From Aliishimia ponticola (GTDB lineage Bacteria; Pseudomonadota; Alphaproteobacteria; Rhodobacterales; Rhodobacteraceae): a DNA stretch of 64,000 nt. The translations under genes and the position numbers were made by a program. Shown here piece after piece: positions 43,541 to 52,662 of this stretch (positions are counted from its first letter, which is position 1; each line of letters starts with the position of its first letter). Where the stretch lies: assembly GCF_004803475.1 (NCBI RefSeq), contig NZ_SRKY01000003.1, forward strand, positions 496,001 to 560,000, written 5' to 3'. Below the pieces are notes generated by a model. It did no database searches, was not told the origin of the DNA, and saw only the letters and a program-made list of their open reading frames with translations.

Positions 43541-44854
43541 TCAGTTCCCCCGCGCGATTTCACGGATGTCTTTCGACACTTTCGAAATGCCTTGCAGGAC
43601 AAGCAGCAGCCCGCCCATGACCATGACCCATTTCATCGGCCACAATGGCACCTCCCATTCGTTAAAGCTGATCTCGCCCCAGCGGATATTCGGATCAGTC
43701 CACTGGTTCAGGCCAAAGCTGCCCAGCATTTCACCCAGGCCGATCTGCCCGCGCGCCCAGTCCGACAGGACCGAGTTGCCCGACGGCACCGCAATCGCGT
43801 CCATCGCGAAAATCCACGACGTGACAAGCAGCGTGCCCGCGAAAATGAAAAAGAAGATGGAGGTCAGCAGATCGACCCATGCCTTCCTTGGCTTCGACAG
43901 CGGCGCATAGAAGATATCCACGCGCACATGGCTTTCGGTCAGCATCGCATAGGCTCCGGCAATCAGGTATTGCATGCCGAACATCAGATACATCGCCTCA
44001 TGCGCCCAATTGGTCGGTGAGCCGAACACATAGCGGGCCAGCACCTCGTAGTAGTAGACAAAGACCGCAATCACGGCCCAGTAGGCGACGAACTCACCAC
44101 AGAAAAGCGATAGCCGATCGATCCAGTTCTGCGCATAGTCGCGGTCCTCTTTCGGGCCGTCTTCGATCTCGGCGGCGGCAAGCGCCTTTTCGGCTTCGGA
44201 CATTTCCTCATGCGCGGGCAGACCGGCATTGGCCTTGCGCACCAATCTGGGCAGCAACACGAGGTCCACCGCAAGCAGGGCAAGGATCAGATAGAACGCA
44301 TAGCCAGCCGCATTGTCCCAAAAGGCGCGGGTATCTGCGGCCTTCTGCTGAATGGGCGTGATCTCTTCCAGCGTGCTGCGGGCATCGGTCAGACGTGCCT
44401 CGCCCTTGGTGATCGTGTCTTGCGCACGGGTCAGGCGCCGCTCTGCGGATTTGCGGGCGAAGCTGCCCTCCTCCGCCGCATCGACACCGGCCTGAAGCTC
44501 TGCCAGATTCGCACGGGCATCCCCGACCCTGCCTTCTTCGCGGTCCAGCGTGCGCTGCGCCACGCGCAATTCGTTGTCATAGCCGGACAACACCGTGCGC
44601 GCCTGCTGCGTTTGCGCATTGGCGAACAGCACGAACAGGAAGATCGGCAGAAACACCACCCCCCACATGCTTTTCAGATAAAACCGATGCAGCCCCAGAA
44701 TGCCGCCGGTCACGGCGATCATATAGGCCAATGGCAGCGTATAGCGTTTCTGTTCCGGCTGCGGACGGCGCGACAGGATCATCGCGACGATGGGAAAGAC
44801 GATCAGCCCCACCCAATAGAGCCAATGCGGCAGCGTAAAGCCGAGCCCCGGCAT
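43541..44854 (-). CDS. TRAP small permease DctQ with extra TM2/coiled-coil N-terminal half
   Basis: A 437-residue protein, more than twice the usual 160-200 of DctQ. GGGGA precedes the chosen ATG; an upstream ATG 17 codons earlier is less likely. Residues 1-70 hold about three membrane helices with a TM2-like GGILGLHRFYLKS motif. Residues 72-155 are a charged heptad-rich coiled coil (AQTQQARTVLSGYDNELRVAQ onward). After another helix and an acidic linker, the genuine DctQ unit occupies about residues 245-430 (YYEVLARYVFGSPTNWAHEAMYLMF, YAMLTESHVRVDIFYA). The extra half could tether the transporter, sense the membrane or bind partners. Its orientation is not clear from sequence. Confidence 0.82.
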   Translation of the reverse strand: MPGLGFTLPHWLYWVGLIVFPIVAMILSRRPQPEQKRYTLPLAYMIAVTGGILGLHRFYLKSMWGVVFLPIFLFVLFANAQTQQARTVLSGYDNELRVAQRTLDREEGRVGDARANLAELQAGVDAAEEGSFARKSAERRLTRAQDTITKGEARLTDARSTLEEITPIQQKAADTRAFWDNAAGYAFYLILALLAVDLVLLPRLVRKANAGLPAHEEMSEAEKALAAAEIEDGPKEDRDYAQNWIDRLSLFCGEFVAYWAVIAVFVYYYEVLARYVFGSPTNWAHEAMYLMFGMQYLIAGAYAMLTESHVRVDIFYAPLSKPRKAWVDLLTSIFFFIFAGTLLVTSWIFAMDAIAVPSGNSVLSDWARGQIGLGEMLGSFGLNQWTDPNIRWGEISFNEWEVPLWPMKWVMVMGGLLLVLQGISKVSKDIREIARGN

Positions 44855-44892
44855 TGCAGTCCCCTTGATAGTTAAGCGAAAGATGATGGAAC

Positions 44893-44920
44893 CCGCCCGG
44901 ACCATGCGCGGCCCGGGCGG
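44893..44920 (-). terminator. intercistronic hairpin between dctP and dctQ, system 2
   Basis: CCGCCCGG/CCGGGCGG is a perfect 8-bp stem with a 12-base loop in the 89-base gap after the dctP stop. It occupies the same relative place as the hairpin of TRAP system 1 and probably sets the DctP to DctQM ratio. Confidence 0.6.
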
Positions 44921-44943
44921 TGAAGATCATGCAAACCCGCAGG

Positions 44944-46041
44944 TCAGAGCTTGAGCTCCAACCCGGCGGTCAGCGCCGGATCGACATAGCCAAGCGAGCC
45001 GGACTGCATGTAATCAAGCTGAATCTTGAACACGCGCGCCGCTTGTGGATCGCGGTTCGCATAGTCGAACCAGATCGGCACCGCGACTTCGGTCATCAGT
45101 TCCACATCGTCTTGGCTCAGTCGCGTGACCTCGGTGCCGTCGGCTTCGAACTTGCCCCATGCCTCCTGATCCGCCTTCTGGATCGCGGCGTGGTGCATAT
45201 CCGAATAGACATGCGTTTCCATTTCCACGAATTGCTGCATCTCGGGCGACAGCGCGTCCCACGCGGTCTTGCCGACGGTGATGTCCATGATGTCGACCGG
45301 CTGATAGAGCGACATGAAGCCCGGAGGACCCATGACGATGTAATCGGTCACCTGGCTGAAGCCGAGCGCGTAGTTCACCGCCGGACCCACATAATCGGCA
45401 ACGTCGATCGTGCCCTTTTCCAGCGCCGGGAAGATTTCCGAGCCGGGCAGAACCGTCGTCTCTGCGCCGATGGCGTTGAAGATTTCCGCCACCATGCCGC
45501 CGGGCAAACGCATCTTGCGCCCCGCGAAATCGTCGATGGACCGGATCGGCACCTTGGAGTGGATGATGTTCGGCCCATGATGGACCGGACCCACGAAGTG
45601 CAGACCCTGCGCCGCGTAAAGCTCGCGCGCGATGTCGATACCCCCAAGCCCGTAGTAGAACACGTCGAACTCATGCGGATTGCGCAGGCCCAGCGGGATC
45701 GAGGTCAGAAAGGTCGCCGCCGGAATGATGCCTTGGGCATAGATGGTGAAGGGGTTCACCGCCTCCAGCACGCCGTTCTTCACCGCGTCGTAAAGTTGGA
45801 AGTCGCCGACGACATCATTCGCACCGAACGGGGTAAAGGACAGCTCACCGCCGGTCTTTTCTTCGATCGTGGCGCACCAGTCCTTGAAGATTTGCAGCCC
45901 CGCGCCGCCCGGCCAACTGGTCTGGATTTTCCAGTTCGTGCCATGCGCGGCAGCGGTGGCGATATGCGGCGCGGCAAGGCCAGCAGCCCCCACACCAGCG
46001 AAAGCACGCAGCGCCGAGCGCCGCGTCGTGATCTTGGTCAT
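44944..46041 (-). CDS. TRAP transporter substrate-binding protein, TakP-like, system 2
   Basis: A 365-residue binding protein. GGGAGG lies 7 bases before the chosen ATG; longer in-frame starts lack a signal peptide. The N-terminus TTRRSALRAFAGVGAAGLAAP is a twin-arginine-style signal, seen in TakP/DctP proteins of Rhodobacteraceae. The mature part contains KMRLPGGMVAEIFNAIG with the ligand-pairing Arg, GSEIFPALEKGTIDVADYVGP and MGPPGFMSLYQPVD, matching the TakP subgroup that binds 2-oxo monocarboxylates or related acids with a cation. It heads a minus-strand operon with the DctQ fusion and DctM. The ligand is unknown; the nearby GMC oxidoreductase and sugar-acid dehydratase suggest a sugar or hydroxy acid. 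Confidence 0.88.
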   Translation of the reverse strand: MTKITTRRSALRAFAGVGAAGLAAPHIATAAAHGTNWKIQTSWPGGAGLQIFKDWCATIEEKTGGELSFTPFGANDVVGDFQLYDAVKNGVLEAVNPFTIYAQGIIPAATFLTSIPLGLRNPHEFDVFYYGLGGIDIARELYAAQGLHFVGPVHHGPNIIHSKVPIRSIDDFAGRKMRLPGGMVAEIFNAIGAETTVLPGSEIFPALEKGTIDVADYVGPAVNYALGFSQVTDYIVMGPPGFMSLYQPVDIMDITVGKTAWDALSPEMQQFVEMETHVYSDMHHAAIQKADQEAWGKFEADGTEVTRLSQDDVELMTEVAVPIWFDYANRDPQAARVFKIQLDYMQSGSLGYVDPALTAGLELKL

Positions 46042-46130
46042 GATTTTCCTCCCATTTCCATGTCGGCGCTGCTCTGTCTCCCGCAAAGCGACACCGACAC
46101 CCGGAAAGGTAGCGGCAATTCGGAAAATTG

Positions 46131-46145
46131 GTAAATACTTTTTAC
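46131..46145. promoter_or_regulatory. candidate regulator site upstream of TRAP system 2
   Basis: GTAAA-TACTT-TTTAC, an inverted repeat with 5-bp arms, lies 90 bases before the dctP start in the 210-base region between the TRAP operon and the LysR gene. Arm length is short, so chance occurrence cannot be excluded. Confidence 0.3.
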
Positions 46146-46251
46146 AGACCCCTTGAAATCGCGCCATTCTGACCGGTGCCGCAAAAAGGTACCGCGCAAC
46201 CCTGCCCAAATTGTCCGTCAGCTTGGGGAATGCTCGTAATGCGTGCGGGCG

Positions 46252-47133
46252 CTAGACCTGGTCTTCCCCCATCAGCCACGACCGGAATGCCTGGATTTCG
46301 TCCCGGCCGCCCACGTCGTCACGGATGACGAAGTAATACGCCTCGCGGATCGGCAGAAGGTAATCGAAGGGGGACACAAGGTCGCCGCGCTCCAGAAATG
46401 GCTTGGTGAAGCTGTGATGGATCAGCGCAGTGCCAAAACCAGCGGTGATCGTCTGCAACGCAATGAGCGAGGAATCCGCCATCAGCCAGACCGGCGGTTC
46501 AGGACATTCAAGGCCAAACTGATCGGACAGGCGCCGCCATTCGATCTCGGACCCGAGGACAGGCACGGTGCCCGCTGCCAGAAGCTCCTGAACCTGCCCC
46601 GCGCCGTTGCAGGCTTTCAGATGATCGGGGTGACAGACAAGGCTCGCGACTTCATCGCCGAGCTTGTAGATTTCGGCCTCATTCCAATGGCCGGTGCCAT
46701 AACGAATATCGACATCGATCGTCTCAAGGTCCATCCGATTGGACCAAACCGCCGTGGATAGGACGATTTCGATATCGGGGTGCAGGTCGTGAAACGCCTT
46801 CAGGCGCGGGGCCAGGATCAGCGTTGCATAGCTGATGGAGGCACGGATGCTGATCCGCCGCTTGCGCCGCACGGTGAACAGCCCCTCTGTCGCGTCGGTC
46901 ATTTCCGCGAACGATTTGCGGATCGGCATGGCATAGGCCTGCCCCTTGTCCGTCAGAACCACCCCGCGCGGCAGGCGACGAAAAAGCTGGGTGCCAAGGT
47001 GCTGTTCCAGCAGCCTGATCTGTTGGCTGACAGCGGCGGGGGTCAGGTTCAATTCCACAGCGGCGTCGGAAAAACTGCTGTGGCGCGCGGCGGCCTCGAA
47101 GGCTCTGAGCCATGTTACGTGGGGCAATCGCAT
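46252..47133 (-). CDS. LysR-family regulator, GcvA-like
   Basis: A 293-residue regulator. The HTH (residues 6-65) reads WLRAFEAAARHSSFSDAAVELNLTPAAVSQQIRLLE, the GcvA/AmpR subgroup pattern. The effector domain from about residue 92 includes ISIRASISYATLILAPRL and the C-terminal SSLIALQTITAGFGTALI loop. It lies between the TRAP system 2 operon on the same strand and the divergent GMC/dehydratase/aldehyde-dehydrogenase set, so it may control one or both. The 170-base gap to the GMC gene would hold the binding sites. Confidence 0.88.
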   Translation of the reverse strand: MRLPHVTWLRAFEAAARHSSFSDAAVELNLTPAAVSQQIRLLEQHLGTQLFRRLPRGVVLTDKGQAYAMPIRKSFAEMTDATEGLFTVRRKRRISIRASISYATLILAPRLKAFHDLHPDIEIVLSTAVWSNRMDLETIDVDIRYGTGHWNEAEIYKLGDEVASLVCHPDHLKACNGAGQVQELLAAGTVPVLGSEIEWRRLSDQFGLECPEPPVWLMADSSLIALQTITAGFGTALIHHSFTKPFLERGDLVSPFDYLLPIREAYYFVIRDDVGGRDEIQAFRSWLMGEDQV

Positions 47134-47303
47134 CGGGCACCGTCAGGTTCGGTCGGTAGAGTCGGGTCATAATGCACACCGCTTTGCGAAAGTGTAGAGA
47201 GCCACCCGCAAATTGAACCGCCCCAATGGCAAAAGATCGGTTGTTTGTCACCACTGCCTCGCAAAGAGCAAAACCATAAAGCGGCGCAAGAAATGGATGC
47301 GGT

Positions 47304-48962
47304 ATGATGGAAGGCTCATATGACTACGTGGTCGTCGGCGCTGGGTCGGCTGGCTGCGCATTGGTCGAACGGTTGACACGGGATGGTCGGACGCGGGTTC
47401 TGTTGATCGAAGCGGGCGGATCGGACCGCGAGTTCTGGATCAAGGTGCCGCTTGGCTACGCAGTCAATTTCGCCAATCCCAAACTGAACTGGAACTATCA
47501 CACCGAACCGGACGAAGCGCTGGACGGGCGCAGCATCTATTGGCCGCGCGGCCGGGTGATCGGCGGCTCCAGCTCCATCAACGCGATGGCCTATATGCGC
47601 GGCCTGCCCAACGATTTCGACGATTGGGCCGATAGCGGCGCGACCGGCTGGGCATGGCGCGATGTACGTCCCGCGTTCGAGCGGATGGAGCAGCATCTGG
47701 AACAGGATAGCGACGGCACCCGGCGCACGCGCGGCGAGGGCTTGCTGCCGATCAGCGATCTGCACGATCAGATGCACCCGTTCTCCCCCCGTTTTCTGCA
47801 AGCCGCCGAAGATTGTGGCTGGCCGCGCGGCGCAGATATCAGCACCGCCACCGGCGAAGTCGTCGGCTATTACCGTAGCACCGTGCGCAACGGGATGCGG
47901 TGTTCGGCAGCGGATGCGTTTCTTGCCCCGGCACGCAAACGCGGCAACCTTCGGCTGATGACCAATGCCGTGGTGGAACGGATCACCTTTGACGGCACCC
48001 GTGCGACCGGCCTGCATGTGCGCGTGGGCGACAAATCCTTTAACGTGACCGCAGGGCGCGAGGTGATCCTGTGCGCAGGGGCGGTCAATTCGCCCAAGCT
48101 GCTGCAACTGTCCGGCGTCGGTCCCGGCGAAGTGCTGCGCGATGTGGGCCTGTCCGTGCATCATGACCTGCCCGAGGTCGGGCGCGGGCTGCAAGATCAC
48201 ATCGCGATCTCTCATGTGTTCCGCGCGGTGACGCCGACACTGAACAATATCCTGGGGCGCCTGCCCCCGCGCATTCTGGCCGGGATGCAATATCTTGCGC
48301 AGCGGCGCGGCCCCTTGGGCGTGCCGGTCAATCAGGTCGGCGGCTATCTGTGCAGCGATCCCAAGCAGGCCGCGCCAGACATGCAGATCTATTGCAATCC
48401 GATGTCCTACTTTACTGCGCCGGACGGACGCACAGTGCTGGACAGGGAGCCGGGCTATCTGCTGTGCGCGCAGCTTTGCCGCCCCACCAGCCGGGGCGAG
48501 ATCGCCATCCGCTCTGCCGATCCGGACGCCGCGCCGGTGATCCGGCCCAACTCGCTTGCCACGCAATATGACAAAGATGGCGCGCGCCGCGCGATCGAGA
48601 TCATCGCCCGCCTTGCCGCAGCCCCCGCCCTGCGTGCCGTCACGCAAGAACGACTGATCCCCGCGCCAGAAGTGCAGGATGCTGACGCGCTGATGGATGA
48701 CTTCCGGGCGCGTGCCTCCACCGTCTTTCACCCGACCTCCACATGCCGGATGGGGCGTGGGCCGCAGGAGTCCGTGCTGGACGCGCGCTGCCGTGTGCAT
48801 GGTCTGTCGGGGTTGCGCGTTGTCGATAGCTCTGCCTTCCCGGCAGTCACCTCGGGCAACACCAACGCGCCGACCATGATGCTGGCCACCCGCGCCGCCG
48901 ACATGATCCTGGAAGACGCCGCCACAGGCGACCATGAAAGGGTTCTGGCCTATGCGTCTTGA
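47304..48962 (+). CDS. GMC-family FAD oxidoreductase (choline/alcohol dehydrogenase-like)
   Basis: A 552-residue GMC flavoprotein. The Rossmann motif DYVVVGAGSAGCALVERLT is followed by the WPRGRVIGGSSSINAMAYMRG GMC signature 1 and the AGAVNSPKLLQLSGVGP signature 2. The active-site region is VFHPTSTCRMG with the catalytic His, then SGNTNAPTMM with the second His/Asn position. Such enzymes oxidise primary alcohols, polyols or choline-like substrates to aldehydes. An aldehyde dehydrogenase two genes downstream could take the product to an acid. An ATG one codon before the second ATG is used; either is possible. Confidence 0.9.
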   Translation: MMEGSYDYVVVGAGSAGCALVERLTRDGRTRVLLIEAGGSDREFWIKVPLGYAVNFANPKLNWNYHTEPDEALDGRSIYWPRGRVIGGSSSINAMAYMRGLPNDFDDWADSGATGWAWRDVRPAFERMEQHLEQDSDGTRRTRGEGLLPISDLHDQMHPFSPRFLQAAEDCGWPRGADISTATGEVVGYYRSTVRNGMRCSAADAFLAPARKRGNLRLMTNAVVERITFDGTRATGLHVRVGDKSFNVTAGREVILCAGAVNSPKLLQLSGVGPGEVLRDVGLSVHHDLPEVGRGLQDHIAISHVFRAVTPTLNNILGRLPPRILAGMQYLAQRRGPLGVPVNQVGGYLCSDPKQAAPDMQIYCNPMSYFTAPDGRTVLDREPGYLLCAQLCRPTSRGEIAIRSADPDAAPVIRPNSLATQYDKDGARRAIEIIARLAAAPALRAVTQERLIPAPEVQDADALMDDFRARASTVFHPTSTCRMGRGPQESVLDARCRVHGLSGLRVVDSSAFPAVTSGNTNAPTMMLATRAADMILEDAATGDHERVLAYAS

Positions 48963-50160
48963 GAAGATAGAGACCTTCGTTTTCGGCAATCCGCCGCCGC
49001 GCCATGGCGGGCGGTACTTCATATTCGTCCGGCTGACCACGGCGTGCGGGATCACCGGCGTGGGCGAGATTTACAACGCCACATTCGGCCCCGATCTGGT
49101 GGCCGCCATGGCCGTGGACATGTTTGCCCGCCAGTTCGATGGGGCCGATCCGCACCATATCGAACGGCTTTGGCGGCGGGCCTATGGCGCGGGCTTCACG
49201 CAGCGCCCGGACGTCACTGTGATGGGCGTTCTCAGCGGCTTGGAAATGGCTTGCTGGGACATCATCGGCAAGGCCGCCGATCAGCCTGTCTATCAGTTGA
49301 TGGGCGGCAAGGTGCATGAGCGGCTGCGCAGCTATACCTACCTTTATCCACCAGAGGGCGACGTCTATCCCGCACCCGGCGCGCCCAGCGTATATGACGA
49401 CCCGGATCTTGCCGCAGAGGTTGCGGTGCAGATGGTCGACAAGGGGTTTACCGCCGTCAAGTTCGACCCGGCTGGCCCCTATTCCGTCTATGATGGGCAC
49501 CAGCCGCGGATGGAGGATCTGAACCGGTCCGAGGCGTTCTGCAAGCGAATCCGCGAGGCCGTGGGCGACAGGGCCGATCTGCTTTTCGGCACCCATGGGC
49601 AGTTCACCGTCTCCGGCGCGAAACGCATGGCCCGGCGGCTTGAACCCTATGATCCGCTTTGGTTCGAAGAGCCGATCCCGCCCGAGAATCCCGCCGATAT
49701 GGCCGAAGTCGCCCGCTATACCGCAATCCCCGTCGCAGCCGGAGAGCGGCTGTGCACCAAGCATGAATTCGCGCGGATGATCGAGGCGGGCGCAGCGTCG
49801 ATCCTTCAGATGAACCTTGGCCGCGTGGGCGGTCTGCTTGAAGCGCGCAAGATCGCGGGCATGGCGGAAACCCGGTCGGTCCAGATCGCGCCGCATCTTT
49901 ATTGCGGCCCCGTCGTGGCTGCGGCCAATATCCAGGTGGCCACCTGTAGCCCGAACTTCCTGATCCTTGAAAGCATCGGGACGTTCGATGGCCCCTATAT
50001 GTCCTGCCTCAAGTCGGACATCGCATGGGAAGACGGCTATGTGATCCCGCCCAGCGCACCGGGCCTTGGCGTTGAACTGGACGACGCGGCCATCGCGGCC
50101 TCCCCCTATACCGGAACCGAGTTGCACCTGACCATGGACACGCAGCCCGTTACCCACTGA
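48952..50160 (+). CDS. mandelate racemase/muconate lactonizing family protein (sugar-acid dehydratase-like)
   Basis: A 402-residue enolase-superfamily enzyme that overlaps the GMC stop by 11 bases. The capping domain (residues 1-125) contains GAGFTQRPDVTVMGVLSGLEMACWDIIGKA. The barrel has KFDPAG, GTHGQFT, WFEEPIPPENPADM and AAGERLCTKHEF, giving metal-ligand positions, and APHLYCGPVVAAANIQVA with a His near the end. The pattern is closest to the mannonate/galactonate-dehydratase side of the family, which removes water from acid sugars to form 2-keto-3-deoxy acids. The exact sugar acid cannot be named. A start six codons earlier is possible; the AAAGGG site favours the chosen one. Confidence 0.83.
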   Translation: MRLEKIETFVFGNPPPRHGGRYFIFVRLTTACGITGVGEIYNATFGPDLVAAMAVDMFARQFDGADPHHIERLWRRAYGAGFTQRPDVTVMGVLSGLEMACWDIIGKAADQPVYQLMGGKVHERLRSYTYLYPPEGDVYPAPGAPSVYDDPDLAAEVAVQMVDKGFTAVKFDPAGPYSVYDGHQPRMEDLNRSEAFCKRIREAVGDRADLLFGTHGQFTVSGAKRMARRLEPYDPLWFEEPIPPENPADMAEVARYTAIPVAAGERLCTKHEFARMIEAGAASILQMNLGRVGGLLEARKIAGMAETRSVQIAPHLYCGPVVAAANIQVATCSPNFLILESIGTFDGPYMSCLKSDIAWEDGYVIPPSAPGLGVELDDAAIAASPYTGTELHLTMDTQPVTH

Positions 50161-50177
50161 CAGAATTAAGGAAGACG

Positions 50178-51608
50178 ATGCACACGCTCGATAAATTCTA
50201 CATCGACGGCACTTGGGTCAGCCCCGAAGGCACCGGCACGATGCCGATCAAGAACCCGGCCAGCAACACGCAGATCGGCACGCTCAGCATGGGCAGCGCG
50301 GCGGATGTGGACCACGCCGTGGCCGCCGCCAAATTCGCCTTTGACAGCTTTTCGATGACCACAAAGCCAGAGCGTCTGGCGCTGCTGCGCCAATTGCTGG
50401 ACGTCACGCGCCGCCGCCAAGGCGATCTGGCCGCCGCCATGACTGCCGAGATGGGCGCGCCTGCCACCATGTCCTTTGACGTGCAGGCCGAAAGCGGGAT
50501 CGGGCATTTGGTCGCCTTTATCGACGCGCTCGAAGCATTGGACGAAGAAGAAACCCTGCCCAACGGCGATATCCTCAGCCGCGAGCCGATCGGCGTCGTC
50601 GGTATGATCACCCCGTGGAACTGGCCGATCAACCAGATCGCGCTGAAGGTCATTCCCGCACTGGCGACCGGGGCGACCTGCGTTCTCAAACCGTCCGAGC
50701 ACACGCCGCTTTCGGCCAATATCTATGCCGAAATCGTGGATGAGGCCGGCTACCCCGCCGGTGTCTTCAACCTTGTGCATGGCGATGGGCCAACCGTGGG
50801 CGCGGCGATCACCGCGCACCCGGATGTGGCGATGGTGTCCTTCACCGGTTCGACCCGCGCGGGCGTCGAGGTGTCGCGCGCAGCGGCCCCCGGCATCAAG
50901 CGTGTGACGCTGGAACTGGGCGGCAAATCGGCCAACCTCGTCTTTGCCGATTGCGATCTGGAAAAGCGCATCGCCGAGGGCGTGGCCGAGTGTTTCGACA
51001 ATACCGGACAGTCCTGCAACGCACCGACGCGGATGCTGGTTGAACGCCCGGTCTATGAAAAGGCGCTGCGTCTGGCCGCCATGGCTGCCGAAGCGCAGAA
51101 GGTCGGTGATCCGGCAAAGCCCGGCGACCATATCGGCCCGCTGTTCGACGAAATCCAGTATGACCGTGTGCAGACGATGATCCGCAAGGGGCTGGACGAA
51201 GGCGCGACGCTGTTGGCCGGCGGGCTGGGCAAGCCAGAAGGGCTGGAACAGGGCTGGTTCGTGCGACCGACGATCTTTGCCGATGTGTCCAACGACATGG
51301 CCATCGCGCGCGAGGAAATCTTTGGCCCGGTTCTGGTCATGATCCCCTTCGATACCGAAGACGAGGCGATCGCCATCGCCAATGACACCGAATACGGGCT
51401 GGCCGCCTATGTCCAAACCGGAAGCGCCGAGCGCGCCGCCCGTGTGAGCCGCCGGCTGCGGGCCGGTGTCGTCGCCATCAACGGGCGTGGGTCCGATTAT
51501 GGCTCGCCCTTTGGTGGCTACAAGAAATCGGGCATCGGGCGCGAGGGCGGTATCTTCGGGCTGGAAGACTATCTGGAGCTGAAAGTGCGTCCGCCGTTTC
51601 AAGCGTAA
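50178..51608 (+). CDS. NAD(P)-dependent aldehyde dehydrogenase
   Basis: A 476-residue ALDH-superfamily enzyme. It has the PWNWPINQIALKVIPALATG cofactor region, FTGSTRAG, the general base Glu in VTLELGGKSANLV, the nucleophile Cys280 in NTGQSCNAPTRM, and EIFGPVL near the C-terminus, so it looks active. It follows the dehydratase gene by 17 bases and is probably cotranscribed with the GMC gene, giving an alcohol to aldehyde to acid sequence. The substrate range is unknown. Confidence 0.92.
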   Translation: MHTLDKFYIDGTWVSPEGTGTMPIKNPASNTQIGTLSMGSAADVDHAVAAAKFAFDSFSMTTKPERLALLRQLLDVTRRRQGDLAAAMTAEMGAPATMSFDVQAESGIGHLVAFIDALEALDEEETLPNGDILSREPIGVVGMITPWNWPINQIALKVIPALATGATCVLKPSEHTPLSANIYAEIVDEAGYPAGVFNLVHGDGPTVGAAITAHPDVAMVSFTGSTRAGVEVSRAAAPGIKRVTLELGGKSANLVFADCDLEKRIAEGVAECFDNTGQSCNAPTRMLVERPVYEKALRLAAMAAEAQKVGDPAKPGDHIGPLFDEIQYDRVQTMIRKGLDEGATLLAGGLGKPEGLEQGWFVRPTIFADVSNDMAIAREEIFGPVLVMIPFDTEDEAIAIANDTEYGLAAYVQTGSAERAARVSRRLRAGVVAINGRGSDYGSPFGGYKKSGIGREGGIFGLEDYLELKVRPPFQA

Positions 51609-51673
51609 CGCACCCGGCGGCGGTCGGGCGTGACTGCGATGCGGACCACGACCACCGTTCACCGGGCAGCCAT

Positions 51674-52561
51674 TCAACCCAGAGTGGCGGCAATTTCTTC
51701 AACGATGCCCATGATCCGCTTGAGGCGCGCGCTGGGTGCGCGTCCGCGGCGGGTGATGGCCCAAAGCTCATGGTATCGGGGTTCCGGCAGGCTGGCGGTC
51801 TTGACGCGCGCGGCTTGAGGGAACGCCGCAAGGCCGCTGCGCGGGAGCAGCGTGTAGCCTACCCCTTCGGCGACCGGAGCGGGGATCTGACTGATCTGGT
51901 TCACATATGTGCGCAGCTTCAACCTGTCTGCGCCGGTAAACTCCTCCGGGAAATTCAGTGAAAACAGGTCGTCGGCATAGGTCGCGACATCCGGGTGGGC
52001 GACCAGACCAAGCATTTCGAGCGTATCGAAACTGACCGGGTCTTTGACGCCTTCGGGAAGCAGCAGGCACAGCTCCTCCCGCCCGAATTGCCGCGCATCG
52101 ATACGGGGATGACGCGGATCATGCGCAACGATGCCAAGGTCGAAACGCCCCTCCAATACGCCGTCCAGAACACGGGATTGGGGCGTGGCCTCAACATGCA
52201 TCGCCAAATCCGGCGCGCCCCGCATCAGCGCGATGGCACGCGGGTAGAACAGCATCGCGAAACTGCCCGAGCACGCGATCCGCAGTTCCCCCGCATCGGG
52301 GTCGTCCCGCGCAATCACGTCCCGCAACGCCCGTTCCTGAGCACGGCGCGACAGGCCAAGATCGCGCAGCTTTTCACCTGCTTCCGTCAAGGTAAACCTC
52401 TTGCCGTCTTTCGTGATCAACGGGTGTCCAAGCTGATGTTCCAACTTGCGCAAATGCTGGGAGACACCCGGCTGCGTCATGTTCAACCGGGCCGCAGCGC
52501 GGGTGAAATGCCCTTCTTCGGCGAGGACGGTAAAGGTTTCGAGCCAGGTGGAGTTGAGCAT
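51674..52561 (-). CDS. LysR-family regulator
   Basis: A 295-residue regulator from the chosen ATG (MLNSTWLETFTVLAEEGHFTRAAARLNMTQPGVSQHLRKLE, the HTH unit). Upstream in-frame ATGs would place coding sequence within a perfect palindrome that looks like its operator, so the later start is preferred. The effector domain from about residue 88 begins GELRIACSGSFAMLFYPRAI. It is divergent from the VOC-protein gene and is the likely regulator of that gene. Confidence 0.85.
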   Translation of the reverse strand: MLNSTWLETFTVLAEEGHFTRAAARLNMTQPGVSQHLRKLEHQLGHPLITKDGKRFTLTEAGEKLRDLGLSRRAQERALRDVIARDDPDAGELRIACSGSFAMLFYPRAIALMRGAPDLAMHVEATPQSRVLDGVLEGRFDLGIVAHDPRHPRIDARQFGREELCLLLPEGVKDPVSFDTLEMLGLVAHPDVATYADDLFSLNFPEEFTGADRLKLRTYVNQISQIPAPVAEGVGYTLLPRSGLAAFPQAARVKTASLPEPRYHELWAITRRGRAPSARLKRIMGIVEEIAATLG

Positions 52562-52592
52562 ACAATCATAACCCATTGTTCGCAAAATCATT

Positions 52593-52613
52593 AAATATGA
52601 TAATTTCATATTT
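52593..52613. promoter_or_regulatory. LysR-type operator between lysR and VOC gene
   Basis: AAATATGA-TAATT-TCATATTT is a perfect inverted repeat with 8-bp arms. It contains an ATAT-N9-ATAT core, as expected for a LysR box, and lies 31 bases before the chosen LysR start and 49 bases before the divergent VOC gene. Confidence 0.7.
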
Positions 52614-52662
52614 TGAAAGCGCCCCCCTACATCTCCTTCAATTGAAGTGAAAGGAGATCAAC

